Made by a program: the position numbers and the translations under genes. Below the pieces are notes generated by a model. It did not search any database. It was not told where the DNA came from and saw only the letters and a list, made by a program, of their open reading frames with translations. Below, in pieces: positions 33,278 through 42,443 of a stretch of 64,000 bases of DNA; within the stretch, counting starts at the first letter, position 1; every line of letters starts with the position of its first letter. The DNA is from Sulfurovum sp. (GTDB taxonomy: Bacteria; Campylobacterota; Campylobacteria; Campylobacterales; Sulfurovaceae), in NCBI GenBank assembly GCA_016744875.1, contig JADGDL010000007.1:4737-68736 (forward strand), read 5' to 3'.

Positions 33278-33283
33278 TTATCC
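33278..33283 (-). promoter_or_regulatory. -10 element for glnA
   Basis: TATAAT on the minus strand, about 20 bases from the glnA ATG. The gap to the next gene is short and otherwise A/T-rich. Confidence 0.5.
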
Positions 33284-33379
33284 ATTCATTATAGCGAGTA
33301 AATATTTAGAGGTGATAATTATTATGATTAAAATTTAACCAATTATCTGAAAAGACATTTTCACTACAGGCACTTATGC

Positions 33380-34171
33380 CTAAAAAATGGTCAATGCTCG
33401 ATCTCTGCCTTCAAAAGTGGCAGCTTTTGTATAACCAACTTCTTTCGCAAGCTTTATGACTTTATCATATGCAAAACCTACTTGTTCCACAGCATGGGCA
33501 TCAGATGAGAAGGTAATAGGAATATCCAATTCATAGGCAACTTCCAGTAATGATCGTGAAGGGTATATCTCTCCTATAGGTTTACGTAGGCCTGCTGCAT
33601 TCAATTCTAAGACCATGTTCGATTTTTTGATGGCCTGCAGTGCATTTTTGGCAAGGATCCTTGTATCTTGCTTGGGCATATATTTAAATACCTTAATAAG
33701 ATCCAAGTGTCCTACGATATCAAATTTACCAGATTTAGCCATGGCTTCTGTAGCCTCAAAGTAAGCTTCCCATATCTCATCTATATCTTTGTCTTTCCAT
33801 TCACCTATAAATTCAGGATTGTCAAAACTCCATTTATCTATAAAGTGTACTGAACCTATGAGGTAATCCACATTTGCCTTTAGAACCCTTTCATCCATAT
33901 GTCCGGGTAACCAGTCCACTTCATAGCCCAATAATATCTTGATGTCATTTTTGTATTTTTCTTTTACATGAAGTACATCATCTCTATACGCATCCATCTC
34001 TTCAAATGCCAAACGATAATGTGTGTCAAAATCCATAGGCGCATGTTCAGAAAACCCGTAAATGTCTATACCAAGTTTTATGGCTTTTTGGATGTACTCA
34101 TCAACAGTACCTTCGGCGTGATTACAGCGCGTAGTATGGTTGTGTAAATCTATTCGTGTTCTCTTATTCAT
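33380..34171 (-). CDS. hisK: PHP-domain phosphatase, HisK-type histidinol-phosphatase
   Basis: The 263-residue protein opens with the PHP metal motif DLHNHTTRCNHAEG, has GFSEHAPM, GYEVDW, IGSVHFID, VGHLDLIKVF and TFSSDAHAVEQVG, the sequence of metal ligands expected for HisK/PHP phosphatases. It would release phosphate from histidinol phosphate in histidine synthesis. No other his gene is nearby, so a different phosphoester substrate is possible. It runs in the same direction as glnA but has its own start region. Confidence 0.8.
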   Translation of the reverse strand: MNKRTRIDLHNHTTRCNHAEGTVDEYIQKAIKLGIDIYGFSEHAPMDFDTHYRLAFEEMDAYRDDVLHVKEKYKNDIKILLGYEVDWLPGHMDERVLKANVDYLIGSVHFIDKWSFDNPEFIGEWKDKDIDEIWEAYFEATEAMAKSGKFDIVGHLDLIKVFKYMPKQDTRILAKNALQAIKKSNMVLELNAAGLRKPIGEIYPSRSLLEVAYELDIPITFSSDAHAVEQVGFAYDKVIKLAKEVGYTKAATFEGRDRALTIF

Positions 34172-34251
34172 AAGACGATTTTAGCATAAAAACTGTTTTT
34201 TACTACTAAGTGGGTAAAATAAGAGCCAAGTATATCCCTAATAGGTAAAAG

Positions 34252-35592
34252 ATGACAGCAGAAAACAGAGTAGAGCTTTTAGCACCCGCAGGTAATTTGG
34301 AGAAGATGAAAATCGCCCTGAATTATGGAGCTGATGCCGTATATGGAGGTACAAGTACCTTCTCTTTACGTATACGTTCAGGTAAAGAGTTTGATATGGA
34401 AGCGTATGCTGAAGGTATAGCCTATGCGCATGCCAGAGATAAAAAAGTGTACTCTACGGTTAACTCATTTCCATTTAATTCACAGATGAAACTGTATGAA
34501 AATCATATCGCTAAGATTGCAGAGCTTAAACCGGATGCACTCATCGTCTCAAGCCCCGGAGTCGTGAAGATAGCCGCAAGAGTTGCACCGGATATACCTA
34601 TACATCTTTCTACCCAAGCCAACGTAATGAATGCCATGGATGCTGAAGTGTACTATGATCTAGGGGTAAAACGTATCATAGTGGCACGTGAAATAAGCCT
34701 TAAAGATTGTGAAGCGATAAAAACACATCTTCCTGATTTGGAATTAGAGATATTTGTACATGGTTCTATGTGTTTTGCATACTCTGGGCGTTGTCTTATC
34801 TCTTCACTTCAAACTGGTCGTGTGCCAAACCGTGGTTCTTGTGCCAATGACTGTCGTTTTCCTTATGAAGTGTATGCACATAACCCTGAGTCTGGTACAA
34901 CTTTTAGACTGGATGAAGAAGAAGGCATAGGAACATACATCATGAATGCCAAAGATATGAACATGGCTTCACATATTGATGAGATCATGAAATCAGGTGT
35001 CATTGATTCTTTAAAAATAGAGGGACGCACAAAATCCCCATATTATGCTGGTGTAGTGACTAAAGCCTACCGTCATGCCATTGATGACTATTATGCCAAT
35101 GATTTTGATGCCCAGCGTTATCAAAAAGAGTTAAACACAACACAAAACCGTGGTTTTTCAGATGCATATCTGCTTTCACGACCATTTGATAGAAGCAATA
35201 CAGAGTCAAATGACTTTTCCATCCAATACGGTACACATCAGGTTGCAGGACTCGTGAGTGAAAATGGCTTGACATGGAAGTGTAAAGACAAGACATGTCT
35301 TGGTGATTCTGTGGAGATTGTTTTACCTGTAGGTGCATCAGTAGAATTAGTAGATAATGACATTGGAACTATAGAAGAAAACGCAGGGACGTATCTGCTT
35401 ACTTTTAAAATGCTCACTACCAAAGATGGTAAAGAATTAGAGTGTGTACATAGTGGGAATGTCAATGAGATCCTTTTGCCTACAACTTTACCAGGCTATA
35501 CTATCTTAAGACGAGAGATCGCTGAAGCCTTAGAAAAAAAAGGTTTGACAGAAGTATCGACACCGATGAAGTTAGAGCCAAAAGATGTATAA
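34252..35592 (+). CDS. Peptidase U32-family protein, TrhP/RlhA-like RNA hydroxylation enzyme
   Basis: The 446-residue protein has the U32 domain (LLAPAGNLEKMKIALNYGADAVYGG at the start, QANVMNAMDAEVYYDLG, EIFVHGSMCFAYSGRCLISS, NRGSCANDCRFPY with four Cys for a putative Fe-S site, and DSLKIEGRTKSPYYAG). Members were called collagenases but TrhP and RlhA are needed for tRNA and rRNA 5-hydroxylation of U or C. First gene of the conserved block U32-purE-like-glyQ. RNA modification is the best-supported role by family. Confidence 0.8.
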   Translation: MTAENRVELLAPAGNLEKMKIALNYGADAVYGGTSTFSLRIRSGKEFDMEAYAEGIAYAHARDKKVYSTVNSFPFNSQMKLYENHIAKIAELKPDALIVSSPGVVKIAARVAPDIPIHLSTQANVMNAMDAEVYYDLGVKRIIVAREISLKDCEAIKTHLPDLELEIFVHGSMCFAYSGRCLISSLQTGRVPNRGSCANDCRFPYEVYAHNPESGTTFRLDEEEGIGTYIMNAKDMNMASHIDEIMKSGVIDSLKIEGRTKSPYYAGVVTKAYRHAIDDYYANDFDAQRYQKELNTTQNRGFSDAYLLSRPFDRSNTESNDFSIQYGTHQVAGLVSENGLTWKCKDKTCLGDSVEIVLPVGASVELVDNDIGTIEENAGTYLLTFKMLTTKDGKELECVHSGNVNEILLPTTLPGYTILRREIAEALEKKGLTEVSTPMKLEPKDV

Positions 35593-35619
35593 GTATCTGA
35601 GATTTAAAAAGGATGAAAA

Positions 35620-36114
35620 ATGAAATTTGTATCTATTGTTATAGCCGCTAAAAGTGACTATAGTATTATGCAGGAGTGTGTAGCAACACTTCAAAAGTTT
35701 GGGGTGCCATATGAAATTGTTGTTTCCTCTGCACTTAAAAGTCCTGAAAGAACTAAACAATATATCAAAGATGCTGAAACAAAAGGAGCGCAAGTGTTCA
35801 TTACTGCTGCGGGTATGGCAGCACACCTAGCGGGCACCGTTGCAGCAAATACAACTAAACCTGTACTTGGCGTGCCCATAGAGTATGGTGCACTTAATGG
35901 TGAAGATGCACTGTTAAGTACTGTAATGATGTCAGACGGTATGCCTGTAGGTACACTTGCCATTGGAGAAGCAGGAGCAGTCAATGCTGCATATTTAGCA
36001 ATTCAAATACTGGCATTGCAAGATGATGAACTGAGAGTTAAACTTCAAGAAGACCGAATTTCTAAAGCTAAAAAAGTAGAGCTTGACTCTTCTGAGATCG
36101 AAATAATACTTTAA
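35620..36114 (+). CDS. PurE-like protein lacking key active-site residues
   Basis: The 164-residue product has the PurE fold and length, with AAGMAAHLAG, LGVPIEYGALNGEDALLS and GAVNAAYLA matching class I PurE positions. The two signature phosphate/active-site elements are changed: MGSxSD reads IAAKSD (residues 8-13), and SAHRTP reads SALKSP (37-42), replacing the catalytic His by Leu. QMPGG is MMSDG. Class I PurE interconverts N5-CAIR and CAIR in purine synthesis; this protein probably does not. Its place between U32 and glyQ is where C. jejuni keeps purE, as I recall, so it may be the ancestral copy, made redundant by the purK-purE pair at 37-38.7 kb, or re-used. Confidence 0.8.
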   Translation: MKFVSIVIAAKSDYSIMQECVATLQKFGVPYEIVVSSALKSPERTKQYIKDAETKGAQVFITAAGMAAHLAGTVAANTTKPVLGVPIEYGALNGEDALLSTVMMSDGMPVGTLAIGEAGAVNAAYLAIQILALQDDELRVKLQEDRISKAKKVELDSSEIEIIL

Positions 36115-36137
36115 AAAATATATAAGAGATAAAATAG

Positions 36138-37031
36138 ATGAATAAAAATGCCATTACATTTAGTGAGATTTTGTTAAAACTTCAACAATTTTGGGCCGAG
36201 CAGGGCTGTAACATTGTACAACCGTACGATATTCCATCAGGTGCAGGGACATTTCACCCTGCAACACTCTTAAGAAGTTTGGACTCTAAGCCTTGGTCAG
36301 CTGCATATGTGGCTCCTTCACGTCGTCCAACTGATGGACGATATGGAGAAAACCCTAACAGACTTGGTGCTTATTATCAGTTTCAGGCACTGATCAAACC
36401 AAGTCCTGATAACATTCAGGAACTTTATTTGAAGTCTTTGGAGTATCTGGGGCTTGACCTGACACAACATGACATTAGATTTGTTGAAGACAACTGGGAG
36501 TCACCAACATTGGGTGCTTGGGGTCTTGGTTGGGAAGTATGGCTTGATGGTATGGAAGTGACACAATTTACTTACTTTCAACAGGTCGGAGGCATAGCCT
36601 GCGATCCTGTCGCTGTAGAGATCACTTATGGTACTGAGCGTTTAGCAATGTACTTGCAAGGTGTAGAGTCTGTATACGATCTGGTATGGAACCGTATGGG
36701 CGATAATGTCACTACCTATGGAGATGTGCATAAGGAAACAGAGTATGAATTTTCCAAGTATCACTTTGAAGTAGCAAATGTTGAGAATTTGTTTCAGCAT
36801 TTTGAAGATGCTTCAAATGAGTGTAAAGTGTGTTTAGAAGCAGGGCTTCCCTTGCCTGCGTATGATCAGTGTATGGTTGCATCTCATGCTTTTAACGTAT
36901 TGGACGCACGAAAGGCTATCTCTCAGGCACAGAGACAGAACTATATACTTAAAGTAAGAGAACTCTCAATAGGGTGTGCACAGCTTTATAAAGCACAAGA
37001 GCAAGAGCGTAATCAAAGAGTAAGAGGGTAA
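36138..37031 (+). CDS. glyQ: Glycyl-tRNA synthetase, alpha chain
   Basis: The 297-residue protein matches GlyQ over its full length: FWAEQGCNIVQPYDI, GAGTFHPATLLRSL, PSRRPTDGRYGENPNR, DNWESPTLGAWGLGWEVW, MEVTQFTYFQQVGG and YGTERLAMYLQGV. It is the catalytic chain of the alpha2-beta2 synthetase. The beta chain gene (glyS) is not next to it, as in other Campylobacterota. ATG start. Confidence 0.97.
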   Translation: MNKNAITFSEILLKLQQFWAEQGCNIVQPYDIPSGAGTFHPATLLRSLDSKPWSAAYVAPSRRPTDGRYGENPNRLGAYYQFQALIKPSPDNIQELYLKSLEYLGLDLTQHDIRFVEDNWESPTLGAWGLGWEVWLDGMEVTQFTYFQQVGGIACDPVAVEITYGTERLAMYLQGVESVYDLVWNRMGDNVTTYGDVHKETEYEFSKYHFEVANVENLFQHFEDASNECKVCLEAGLPLPAYDQCMVASHAFNVLDARKAISQAQRQNYILKVRELSIGCAQLYKAQEQERNQRVRG

Positions 37032-37034
37032 ATC

Positions 37035-38195
37035 TTGATAGAAAAATTAGCCACCTCAAGTTTAAAACTAGGTATTATCTCAGGAGGGCAGTTAGGTAAA
37101 ATGCTCATTCAAGAGGCAAGCAAATTGGCAATAGCTACGTATGTACTTGATCCTGATCCTGATTGTCCGGCTAAACGTATTGCAACGGTACATACTGAAG
37201 GTGATTTTCTTGATTTTGACACGGTGTATGAATTTGGTAAACAAGTAGATATCCTTACCTATGAAATGGAAAATATCAATATAGATGCACTTTTAAAACT
37301 TAAAGCTGATGGTTTTAAAGTCGTACCTGATCCAGAAGTACTTGCCCTGATACAGGATAAGGGTCTGCAAAAAGAGTTTTATCTTAAGCATAATATTCCA
37401 ACATCACCTTTTAAATGTTATGAAAATAGTGATGCGATTAGAAAAGCTATTGAAGAAGAACATGTGAGCTATCCTTTTGTTCAAAAATTGAGAAAAGGTG
37501 GGTATGACGGACATGGTGTATCATTGATACACTCTGCGGGGAAGGGACTACTAGAAGGTCGTTCTATGCTTGAAAATAAAGTAGAGATAGATAAAGAGAT
37601 AGCAGTTATTGTGGCAAGAAATGATTTTGGTGAGGTACGTTGTTTCCCTGCCGTGGAAATGACATTTAATGATCAGACAAATTTAGTGGAAGATCTGTTC
37701 TGTCCTGCAAACATCAGCCAAGAAGATGTGAAATTAGCAGAATACTTAGCGGTAAAAATCATTGAAAAGTTAGAGATGGTTGGTCTTTTAGCCGTAGAGT
37801 TTTTTATAGATAAAAATGGTGAGATACTGGTAAATGAAGTAGCACCAAGACCACATAACAGTGGACATCATACTATTGAGAGTGTGATGACGTCTCAATT
37901 GGAACAGATGCTTCGTGCTATACTTGGGCTTCCTCTTGGTAGTACACAGCTCATCATGCCATCAGTGATGCTCAACCTTTTAGGTGAGACAGGTCATGAG
38001 GGCGAAGTGTATTATGAAGGACTTAGTGAAGCCTTGGCTATAGAAGGTGTCAAAGTACATATTTATGGTAAACAGCAGACAAGACCTTCTCGAAAAATGG
38101 GACATGTCACGGCGTTATCTGAAACGGTAGAAGAAGCATTTAAAAAAGCAGATAAAGTGAAAAGTATACTAAAGGTAAAATCATGTCAAAAGTAG
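37035..38195 (+). CDS. purK: N5-carboxyaminoimidazole ribonucleotide synthase
   Basis: The 386-residue ATP-grasp enzyme has LGIISGGQLGKMLIQEA at the N-terminus, FVQKLRKGGYDGHGV, LAVEFFIDKNGEILVNEVAPRPHNSGHHT and MLNLLGE, as in PurK. It makes N5-CAIR from AIR, bicarbonate and ATP. It starts at TTG (37035), three bases after glyQ. purE overlaps its end by 13 bases, giving the two steps of bacterial CAIR formation. Compared with the C. jejuni order I recall, purK-purE appear inserted here. Confidence 0.93.
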   Translation: MIEKLATSSLKLGIISGGQLGKMLIQEASKLAIATYVLDPDPDCPAKRIATVHTEGDFLDFDTVYEFGKQVDILTYEMENINIDALLKLKADGFKVVPDPEVLALIQDKGLQKEFYLKHNIPTSPFKCYENSDAIRKAIEEEHVSYPFVQKLRKGGYDGHGVSLIHSAGKGLLEGRSMLENKVEIDKEIAVIVARNDFGEVRCFPAVEMTFNDQTNLVEDLFCPANISQEDVKLAEYLAVKIIEKLEMVGLLAVEFFIDKNGEILVNEVAPRPHNSGHHTIESVMTSQLEQMLRAILGLPLGSTQLIMPSVMLNLLGETGHEGEVYYEGLSEALAIEGVKVHIYGKQQTRPSRKMGHVTALSETVEEAFKKADKVKSILKVKSCQK

Positions 38196-38674
38196 TAGTG
38201 AGTATAGTAATGGGTTCAGACTCTGATCTTCCAGTTATGGAAGAGGCAGCTAAAATGTTAGAGCAGTTTAATGTGGGGTATGAACTTGATATAGTGTCAG
38301 CCCATAGAACCCCAGAAAAATTGTTTGATTTTTCGCGTAATGCACATAAACGTGGTATACAAGTGGTTATTGCTGGAGCAGGGGGTGCAGCTCACTTACC
38401 TGGTATGATAGCAGCTATCTCTCCACTGCCAGTTATAGGTGTACCTGTTAAATCAAGTAACTCTATAGATGGCTGGGACTCGATACTCTCGATACTTCAA
38501 ATGCCAGGTGGTGTACCAGTCGCTACTGTGGCACTGAATGGCGCTAAAAATGCAGGTATCCTTGCAGCTCAGATAGTTTCAACAGCCTCAGAAGAGACAA
38601 GAGAAGCGATCATCGCCTATAAAGAAACATTGAATGAGCAAGTGATGGAAAAATCAGCGCGTGTTAAAAAGTAA
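38183..38674 (+). CDS. purE: N5-CAIR mutase, class I PurE
   Basis: The 163-residue enzyme retains every PurE signature: MGSDSDLPVM, SAHRTPEK with the catalytic His, AGAGGAAHLPGM, GVPVKSS and ILQMPGGVPVATVAL. It converts N5-CAIR to CAIR. It overlaps purK, showing coupling, and is the functional counterpart of the altered paralogue at 35620-36114. Confidence 0.95.
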   Translation: MSKVVVSIVMGSDSDLPVMEEAAKMLEQFNVGYELDIVSAHRTPEKLFDFSRNAHKRGIQVVIAGAGGAAHLPGMIAAISPLPVIGVPVKSSNSIDGWDSILSILQMPGGVPVATVALNGAKNAGILAAQIVSTASEETREAIIAYKETLNEQVMEKSARVKK

Positions 38675-38677
38675 GAG

Positions 38678-39418
38678 TTGACTGTGAATCTACAAGAAAT
38701 CTATAATCATTTAGATCAAGTAAGCCCTTTTGAGCTTCAAGAAAAATGGGATAACTCCGGGCTTATTGTGGGAGACATGACACGTGAAGTATCACAGATC
38801 ATTGTCTCTTTGGATGTAGATAGCGAGATGATAGACAATGCAGAAGAGGGTACACTTTTTGTGGTGCATCACCCGCTTATTTTTGGAAAACTGACACAGC
38901 TTGATTTTGCAAAATATCCTTCAAACCTGATAGAAAAAATGATACTGAAAAAACACTCTCTTATCGCACTGCATACAAACTTTGACCAGACACATCTTAA
39001 TAAGTATGTGTTTGAAAAGGTATTGGGTTTTAAGCTTGAAGAACAAAATGCCTTTGTCTGTACAACCAAAGGTTCATGGCATTATAAAGAGCTTTTGGTT
39101 TTACTTAAAGAGAAGTTGAATCTACCTACACTGAAAGTGGTAGGTAAAAAAGAGAACATCACATCAATCGCATTGACCACAGGTGCAGGAGCATCACTTA
39201 TGGATGAGGTTGAGGCAGATTGTTTTTTAACAGGTGACATTAAATACCATGATGCGATGAAGGCAATGAGTGAAGATTTGATGATGGTGGACATCGGACA
39301 TTATGAATCTGAGAAGTTTTTTGCAGAAATTCTGATGGATGAATTGAAAGTTTTACCTATTTTGGCTATAATTTCAAATTCTAAAAATCCATTTTATATT
39401 GACAACGATATAAAGTAG
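38678..39418 (+). CDS. Nif3-like dinuclear metal centre protein (DUF34)
   Basis: The 246-residue protein has the YbgI/Nif3 features WDNSGLIVGD, VSLDVDSEMIDNA, VVHHPLIFGK (metal His pair), LIALHTNFDQ, TGAGASLMDEVEADCFLTGDIKYHDAM and VDIGHYESE. The metal ligands on both halves are present. It is short (about 250) with no PII-like insert. Function is uncertain; some members have been linked to metal insertion or GTP cyclohydrolase I-like chemistry. Start at TTG (38678) or GTG (38684), unclear. The next gene belongs to the same conserved block. Confidence 0.85.
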   Translation: MTVNLQEIYNHLDQVSPFELQEKWDNSGLIVGDMTREVSQIIVSLDVDSEMIDNAEEGTLFVVHHPLIFGKLTQLDFAKYPSNLIEKMILKKHSLIALHTNFDQTHLNKYVFEKVLGFKLEEQNAFVCTTKGSWHYKELLVLLKEKLNLPTLKVVGKKENITSIALTTGAGASLMDEVEADCFLTGDIKYHDAMKAMSEDLMMVDIGHYESEKFFAEILMDELKVLPILAIISNSKNPFYIDNDIK

Positions 39419-39463
39419 ACAAAGAGGCTATAATAGAGCCGTTAAAACCCTTAAAGGACACAG

Positions 39464-40183
39464 ATGAGCAAACATCTAAAAGAGCTGATAGAGCTTGCAA
39501 AAAATGATCAGGCGATCGACAGTTACAACCCACAACTTGAAGCTGCAGATAAAAAAGTAGCAAGAGTAGAAAAGAAGATCAATGCAGCACAGGCTGAACT
39601 TGATGCACTCAATACAGAAATTGCCGAGAATGAAATAAAAGTGAAGACATTTGAAGAGCAGTTAACACTGCTTAATGAACAACTTACACTTAATACTAAA
39701 AAAGCAAAAGAGATCACAACAGAAAAAGAGATGAAAGCACTCTCTTTAGAAGAAGATATCGCTAAAGAAAAAATGACTTTTGCAAATGAAGAGATCGATA
39801 GACTTCAAGGGATCAACGAAACAAAAAGATCATTTCTTGATGAAGCAAATGAAAGTGTAACTACTTTGAGTGCTAAGTTTGACGAAGTCAATAAAGAAGT
39901 TTCAGCAGAAAGAGCAGAGATAGAAAAAAGCAAAGGGACACTCTTTGTTCAAAGAGAAGAACTTAGTAGAAATCTTGAGCAGAAAGTACTTGCATTTTAC
40001 GAGAAGATCCGTATCTGGGCAGGAAATACAGCGGTTGTTCCTGTAAAAAAACAGGCATGTTACGGATGTTACATGAAACTCAATGATAAAACATACTCAG
40101 AAGTGATCAAAGGTGATGAAATTTGTAACTGTCCTCACTGTGGACGTATCTTATATATCGAACCTGTAACTGCCGAAGCATAA
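39464..40183 (+). CDS. Coiled-coil protein with C4 zinc ribbon
   Basis: The 239-residue protein is a long helical coiled coil (residues about 20-170) that ends in a zinc-ribbon motif (CYGCYMKLNDKTYSEVIKGDE...CNCPHCGRILY). This matches the CT398/Cj0706-like family, a conserved protein proposed to act as an adaptor in RNA or transcription-linked processes in some bacteria. It keeps the conserved place between the Nif3-like gene and waaA. Ribosome site AAAGGACAC precedes the ATG. Confidence 0.85.
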   Translation: MSKHLKELIELAKNDQAIDSYNPQLEAADKKVARVEKKINAAQAELDALNTEIAENEIKVKTFEEQLTLLNEQLTLNTKKAKEITTEKEMKALSLEEDIAKEKMTFANEEIDRLQGINETKRSFLDEANESVTTLSAKFDEVNKEVSAERAEIEKSKGTLFVQREELSRNLEQKVLAFYEKIRIWAGNTAVVPVKKQACYGCYMKLNDKTYSEVIKGDEICNCPHCGRILYIEPVTAEA

Positions 40184-40275
40184 GAGCATTCAGTAACCCA
40201 AGGGTATTTGTCGCTACGCTCGGGCACGTTCAATAAGAGTGGGGCTTAGGGCCTCATTGTATTTTGGAGGCAGAA
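40184..40275. other. G/C-rich intergenic spacer
   Basis: This short gap is more G/C-rich than its surroundings (GTCGCTACGCTCGGGCACGT, GGGGCTTAGGGCC) and contains short stems (ACCCAAGGGT). I can assign no gene. It ends in TTTTGGAGG, the ribosome site of waaA. Confidence 0.4.
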
Positions 40276-41436
40276 GTGTTTTTTTTCATTTATACTCTTT
40301 TTTCTTTTATTATCTATCTTATAGCATTACCTTTCCTAATATTTTTTTCCTTTAAACAGAAATATAAAGATTCCATACCGGCTAGATTTTTTTTATGGAA
40401 AAACAGACCATTAAAATCAAATGGTATTTGGTTTCACTCCTGTAGTTTTGGGGAAGCCAAAGCGATCAAACCTTTGGTTGACGCATTGCCAGAAGATGTA
40501 TTACGTATGAGTACAACGACACAAACAGGCTTTGGAGCTATCAGTGATTATACAAAAGAGAGTCGTTATCTTCCTTTTGAGTCTTTGCTTTTTACCTGGT
40601 TGAAGCCTCAAAAAGCTTTGGTGGTCATGGAAGCGGAGTTTTGGTATCTACTTTTTGCATTGGCACGAAGCAGAGGAGCAAAAACGCTGCTGATCAATGC
40701 ACGTATGTCAGATAGATCTTTTCCTAAATATCAGAAGATATCATGGTTATATAGACAGATATTTAAACATATTGATGAAGTGTATGCACAAACCAAGGTA
40801 GATAAAGAACGTTTAGAGATGTTGGGTGCATCCAATGTAATGGTCACAGGGAATATCAAGCTCTCTAAGTTGCCTTCACCTACGAAGAAGTTACAAAAAC
40901 CAGCTTCTTTGCTTCTTTGTGGGGCAAGTACACATGAAGGTGAAGAGAAGATAATATTAGAAGCATTTTCTGATTTTAAAAAAGGGCAAAAAGATACAAA
41001 ACTTCTTCTTGTCCCCCGTCATCCTGAACGTTTTGATAAGGTAGTCTCTGAAGTCGAAAACTTTGCAAAAGAAGAAGGGCTAACGTGTCATAGGTATTCT
41101 AAGCAAGAGGATTTTGAGAGCGATATCATTGTTGTAGATACATTGGGTGAATTGGTTAATCTGTATGCTATTTCGGATATTGTTATCCTTGGCGGGGCAT
41201 TTAAATCCATAGGTGGTCACAATGCAGCAGAAGCAGCACAGTTTGGATGTAAGATCATCTCTGGAAAGCATTACTTCAATCAAAAAGATATTTTTGATGC
41301 AGTAGAAGGCATCGCAGTTGTTGAAGCATCAAACCTATCAAGAAGGTTGTCGCAACATGGTCTGTTGAAACAGACTAAGATCAAACATCGTACAGACATC
41401 TCACCTATAGTGAAGAGTTTAAAAGATGTTTTATAA
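40276..41436 (+). CDS. waaA: Kdo transferase
   Basis: The 386-residue protein has an N-terminal membrane anchor (hydrophobic residues 1-25), HSCSFGEAKAIKPL, TTTTQTGFG-type, VVMEAEFWYLL with the catalytic Glu, INARMSDRSFPKY, CGASTHEGEE and GGHNAAEAAQFG, all typical of WaaA/KdtA, which adds Kdo to lipid A precursor at the inner membrane. GTG at 40276 has GGAGG five bases upstream and is preferred over TTG at 40264. It overlaps the DUF167 gene by 11 bases. Confidence 0.93.
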   Translation: MFFFIYTLFSFIIYLIALPFLIFFSFKQKYKDSIPARFFLWKNRPLKSNGIWFHSCSFGEAKAIKPLVDALPEDVLRMSTTTQTGFGAISDYTKESRYLPFESLLFTWLKPQKALVVMEAEFWYLLFALARSRGAKTLLINARMSDRSFPKYQKISWLYRQIFKHIDEVYAQTKVDKERLEMLGASNVMVTGNIKLSKLPSPTKKLQKPASLLLCGASTHEGEEKIILEAFSDFKKGQKDTKLLLVPRHPERFDKVVSEVENFAKEEGLTCHRYSKQEDFESDIIVVDTLGELVNLYAISDIVILGGAFKSIGGHNAAEAAQFGCKIISGKHYFNQKDIFDAVEGIAVVEASNLSRRLSQHGLLKQTKIKHRTDISPIVKSLKDVL

Positions 41437-41719
41437 CATAGAAAACGATAGCGTAAGTATACGTATCAAAGCACAACCAAACGCAAGTAAAAATGAGTTT
41501 TGTGAAGTGTATGGAGATGATGCCATAAAGATACGCATCAAAGCACCTGCGATAGAAGGTGCAGCAAATAAAGAGTTAGTAAAGTTTTTGTCTAAAAGTT
41601 TTAAAGTATCTAAATCTGATATAATTTTTAAAACAGGGCAAAATTCTAAAGTAAAGACAGTGGCATTCCCACTGACACAAATATTTAATGATTGGATTAC
41701 AAATAATGGCTACAGATAA
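41426..41719 (+). CDS. DUF167/YggU-family protein
   Basis: The 97-residue protein carries VRIKAQPNASKNEF-type and APAIEGAANKELVKFLSK motifs of the small YggU/DUF167 family. The family is conserved but its function is not established. It starts inside waaA and overlaps the RluA-like gene, so the three are coupled. Confidence 0.88.
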   Translation: MFYNIENDSVSIRIKAQPNASKNEFCEVYGDDAIKIRIKAPAIEGAANKELVKFLSKSFKVSKSDIIFKTGQNSKVKTVAFPLTQIFNDWITNNGYR

Positions 41720-42443
41720 AGCATATAAAGTCTTGGCAAGACAACAAGACATATCAAATAAAAAAGCAAAAGAACTCATAGACAGAGGTCTTGTTTTTGT
41801 GGAAGATAAAAAAGTAAAGATCGCACGTGCAGATATACACACAGATACTTTTTTTCGTGTAGAGTATCCTGAAGATATAGAGATACTTTACCAGGATAAT
41901 GATGTCATAGCCATCAACAAACCCGCACAGGTAGACTCTTATGAGATACAAGATGCCATAGAGGGAGCAGAGCTTCTACATAGACTTGATAGAGATACAT
42001 CAGGTGTATTACTTTTAGGGAAAAATAGAGACTTCATCAATCGTGCTATTAATGAATTTAAGGCACGTAGAGTAGAAAAACATTATGTGGCATGGGTCGA
42101 GGGTGTAATCTATGAAAAAGTGGAGATAGATGAACCGATTTTTACTGTTAAAAAAGGAAAAGCATTTTCTATGATCGATCCTCTACGTGGCAAAAAAGCA
42201 CATACCCTTGTTAAACCTGAAGAATTACAGGGAAAAAAGTCTAAAGTGCATATAGAGATCACTACAGGAAGAACACACCAGATACGTGTGCACCTGGCAC
42301 ACATAGGACATCCCATCGTCGGTGATGAACAATATGGAAGCCGTACACAGTCGAAAAGAGTGTTGCTCCACTCTGCAAAGATGAAGATACTAGATTATGA
42401 GTTTAATGCTAAAGAGCCTAAAGATATTGCTAGATATAAATAA
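41706..42443 (+). CDS. RluA-family pseudouridine synthase
   Basis: The roughly 245-residue enzyme has an S4-like N-terminal region (ISNKKAKELIDRGLVFV), then the catalytic motif LLHRLDRDTSGVLLL with the active Asp, AWVEG, TTGRTHQIRVHLAHIGHPIVGDEQYG and RVLLHS. It converts a uridine in rRNA or tRNA to pseudouridine; the exact site is unknown. ATG at 41706 is likely, since homologues start with MATDKAYK; 41688 is an alternative. It overlaps the preceding gene. In C. jejuni the next gene is ffh, as I recall; here a TRAP transporter intervenes. Confidence 0.88.
   Translation: MATDKAYKVLARQQDISNKKAKELIDRGLVFVEDKKVKIARADIHTDTFFRVEYPEDIEILYQDNDVIAINKPAQVDSYEIQDAIEGAELLHRLDRDTSGVLLLGKNRDFINRAINEFKARRVEKHYVAWVEGVIYEKVEIDEPIFTVKKGKAFSMIDPLRGKKAHTLVKPEELQGKKSKVHIEITTGRTHQIRVHLAHIGHPIVGDEQYGSRTQSKRVLLHSAKMKILDYEFNAKEPKDIARYK

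Noticed and set aside
35620..38674. Two PurE genes as an assembly duplication
   Set aside because: The two differ throughout, including in catalytic motifs, so they are old paralogues.
40276..40290. Run of T at the waaA start as a phase-variable tract
   Set aside because: It has only eight T, no slippage-prone length, and the frame is intact.
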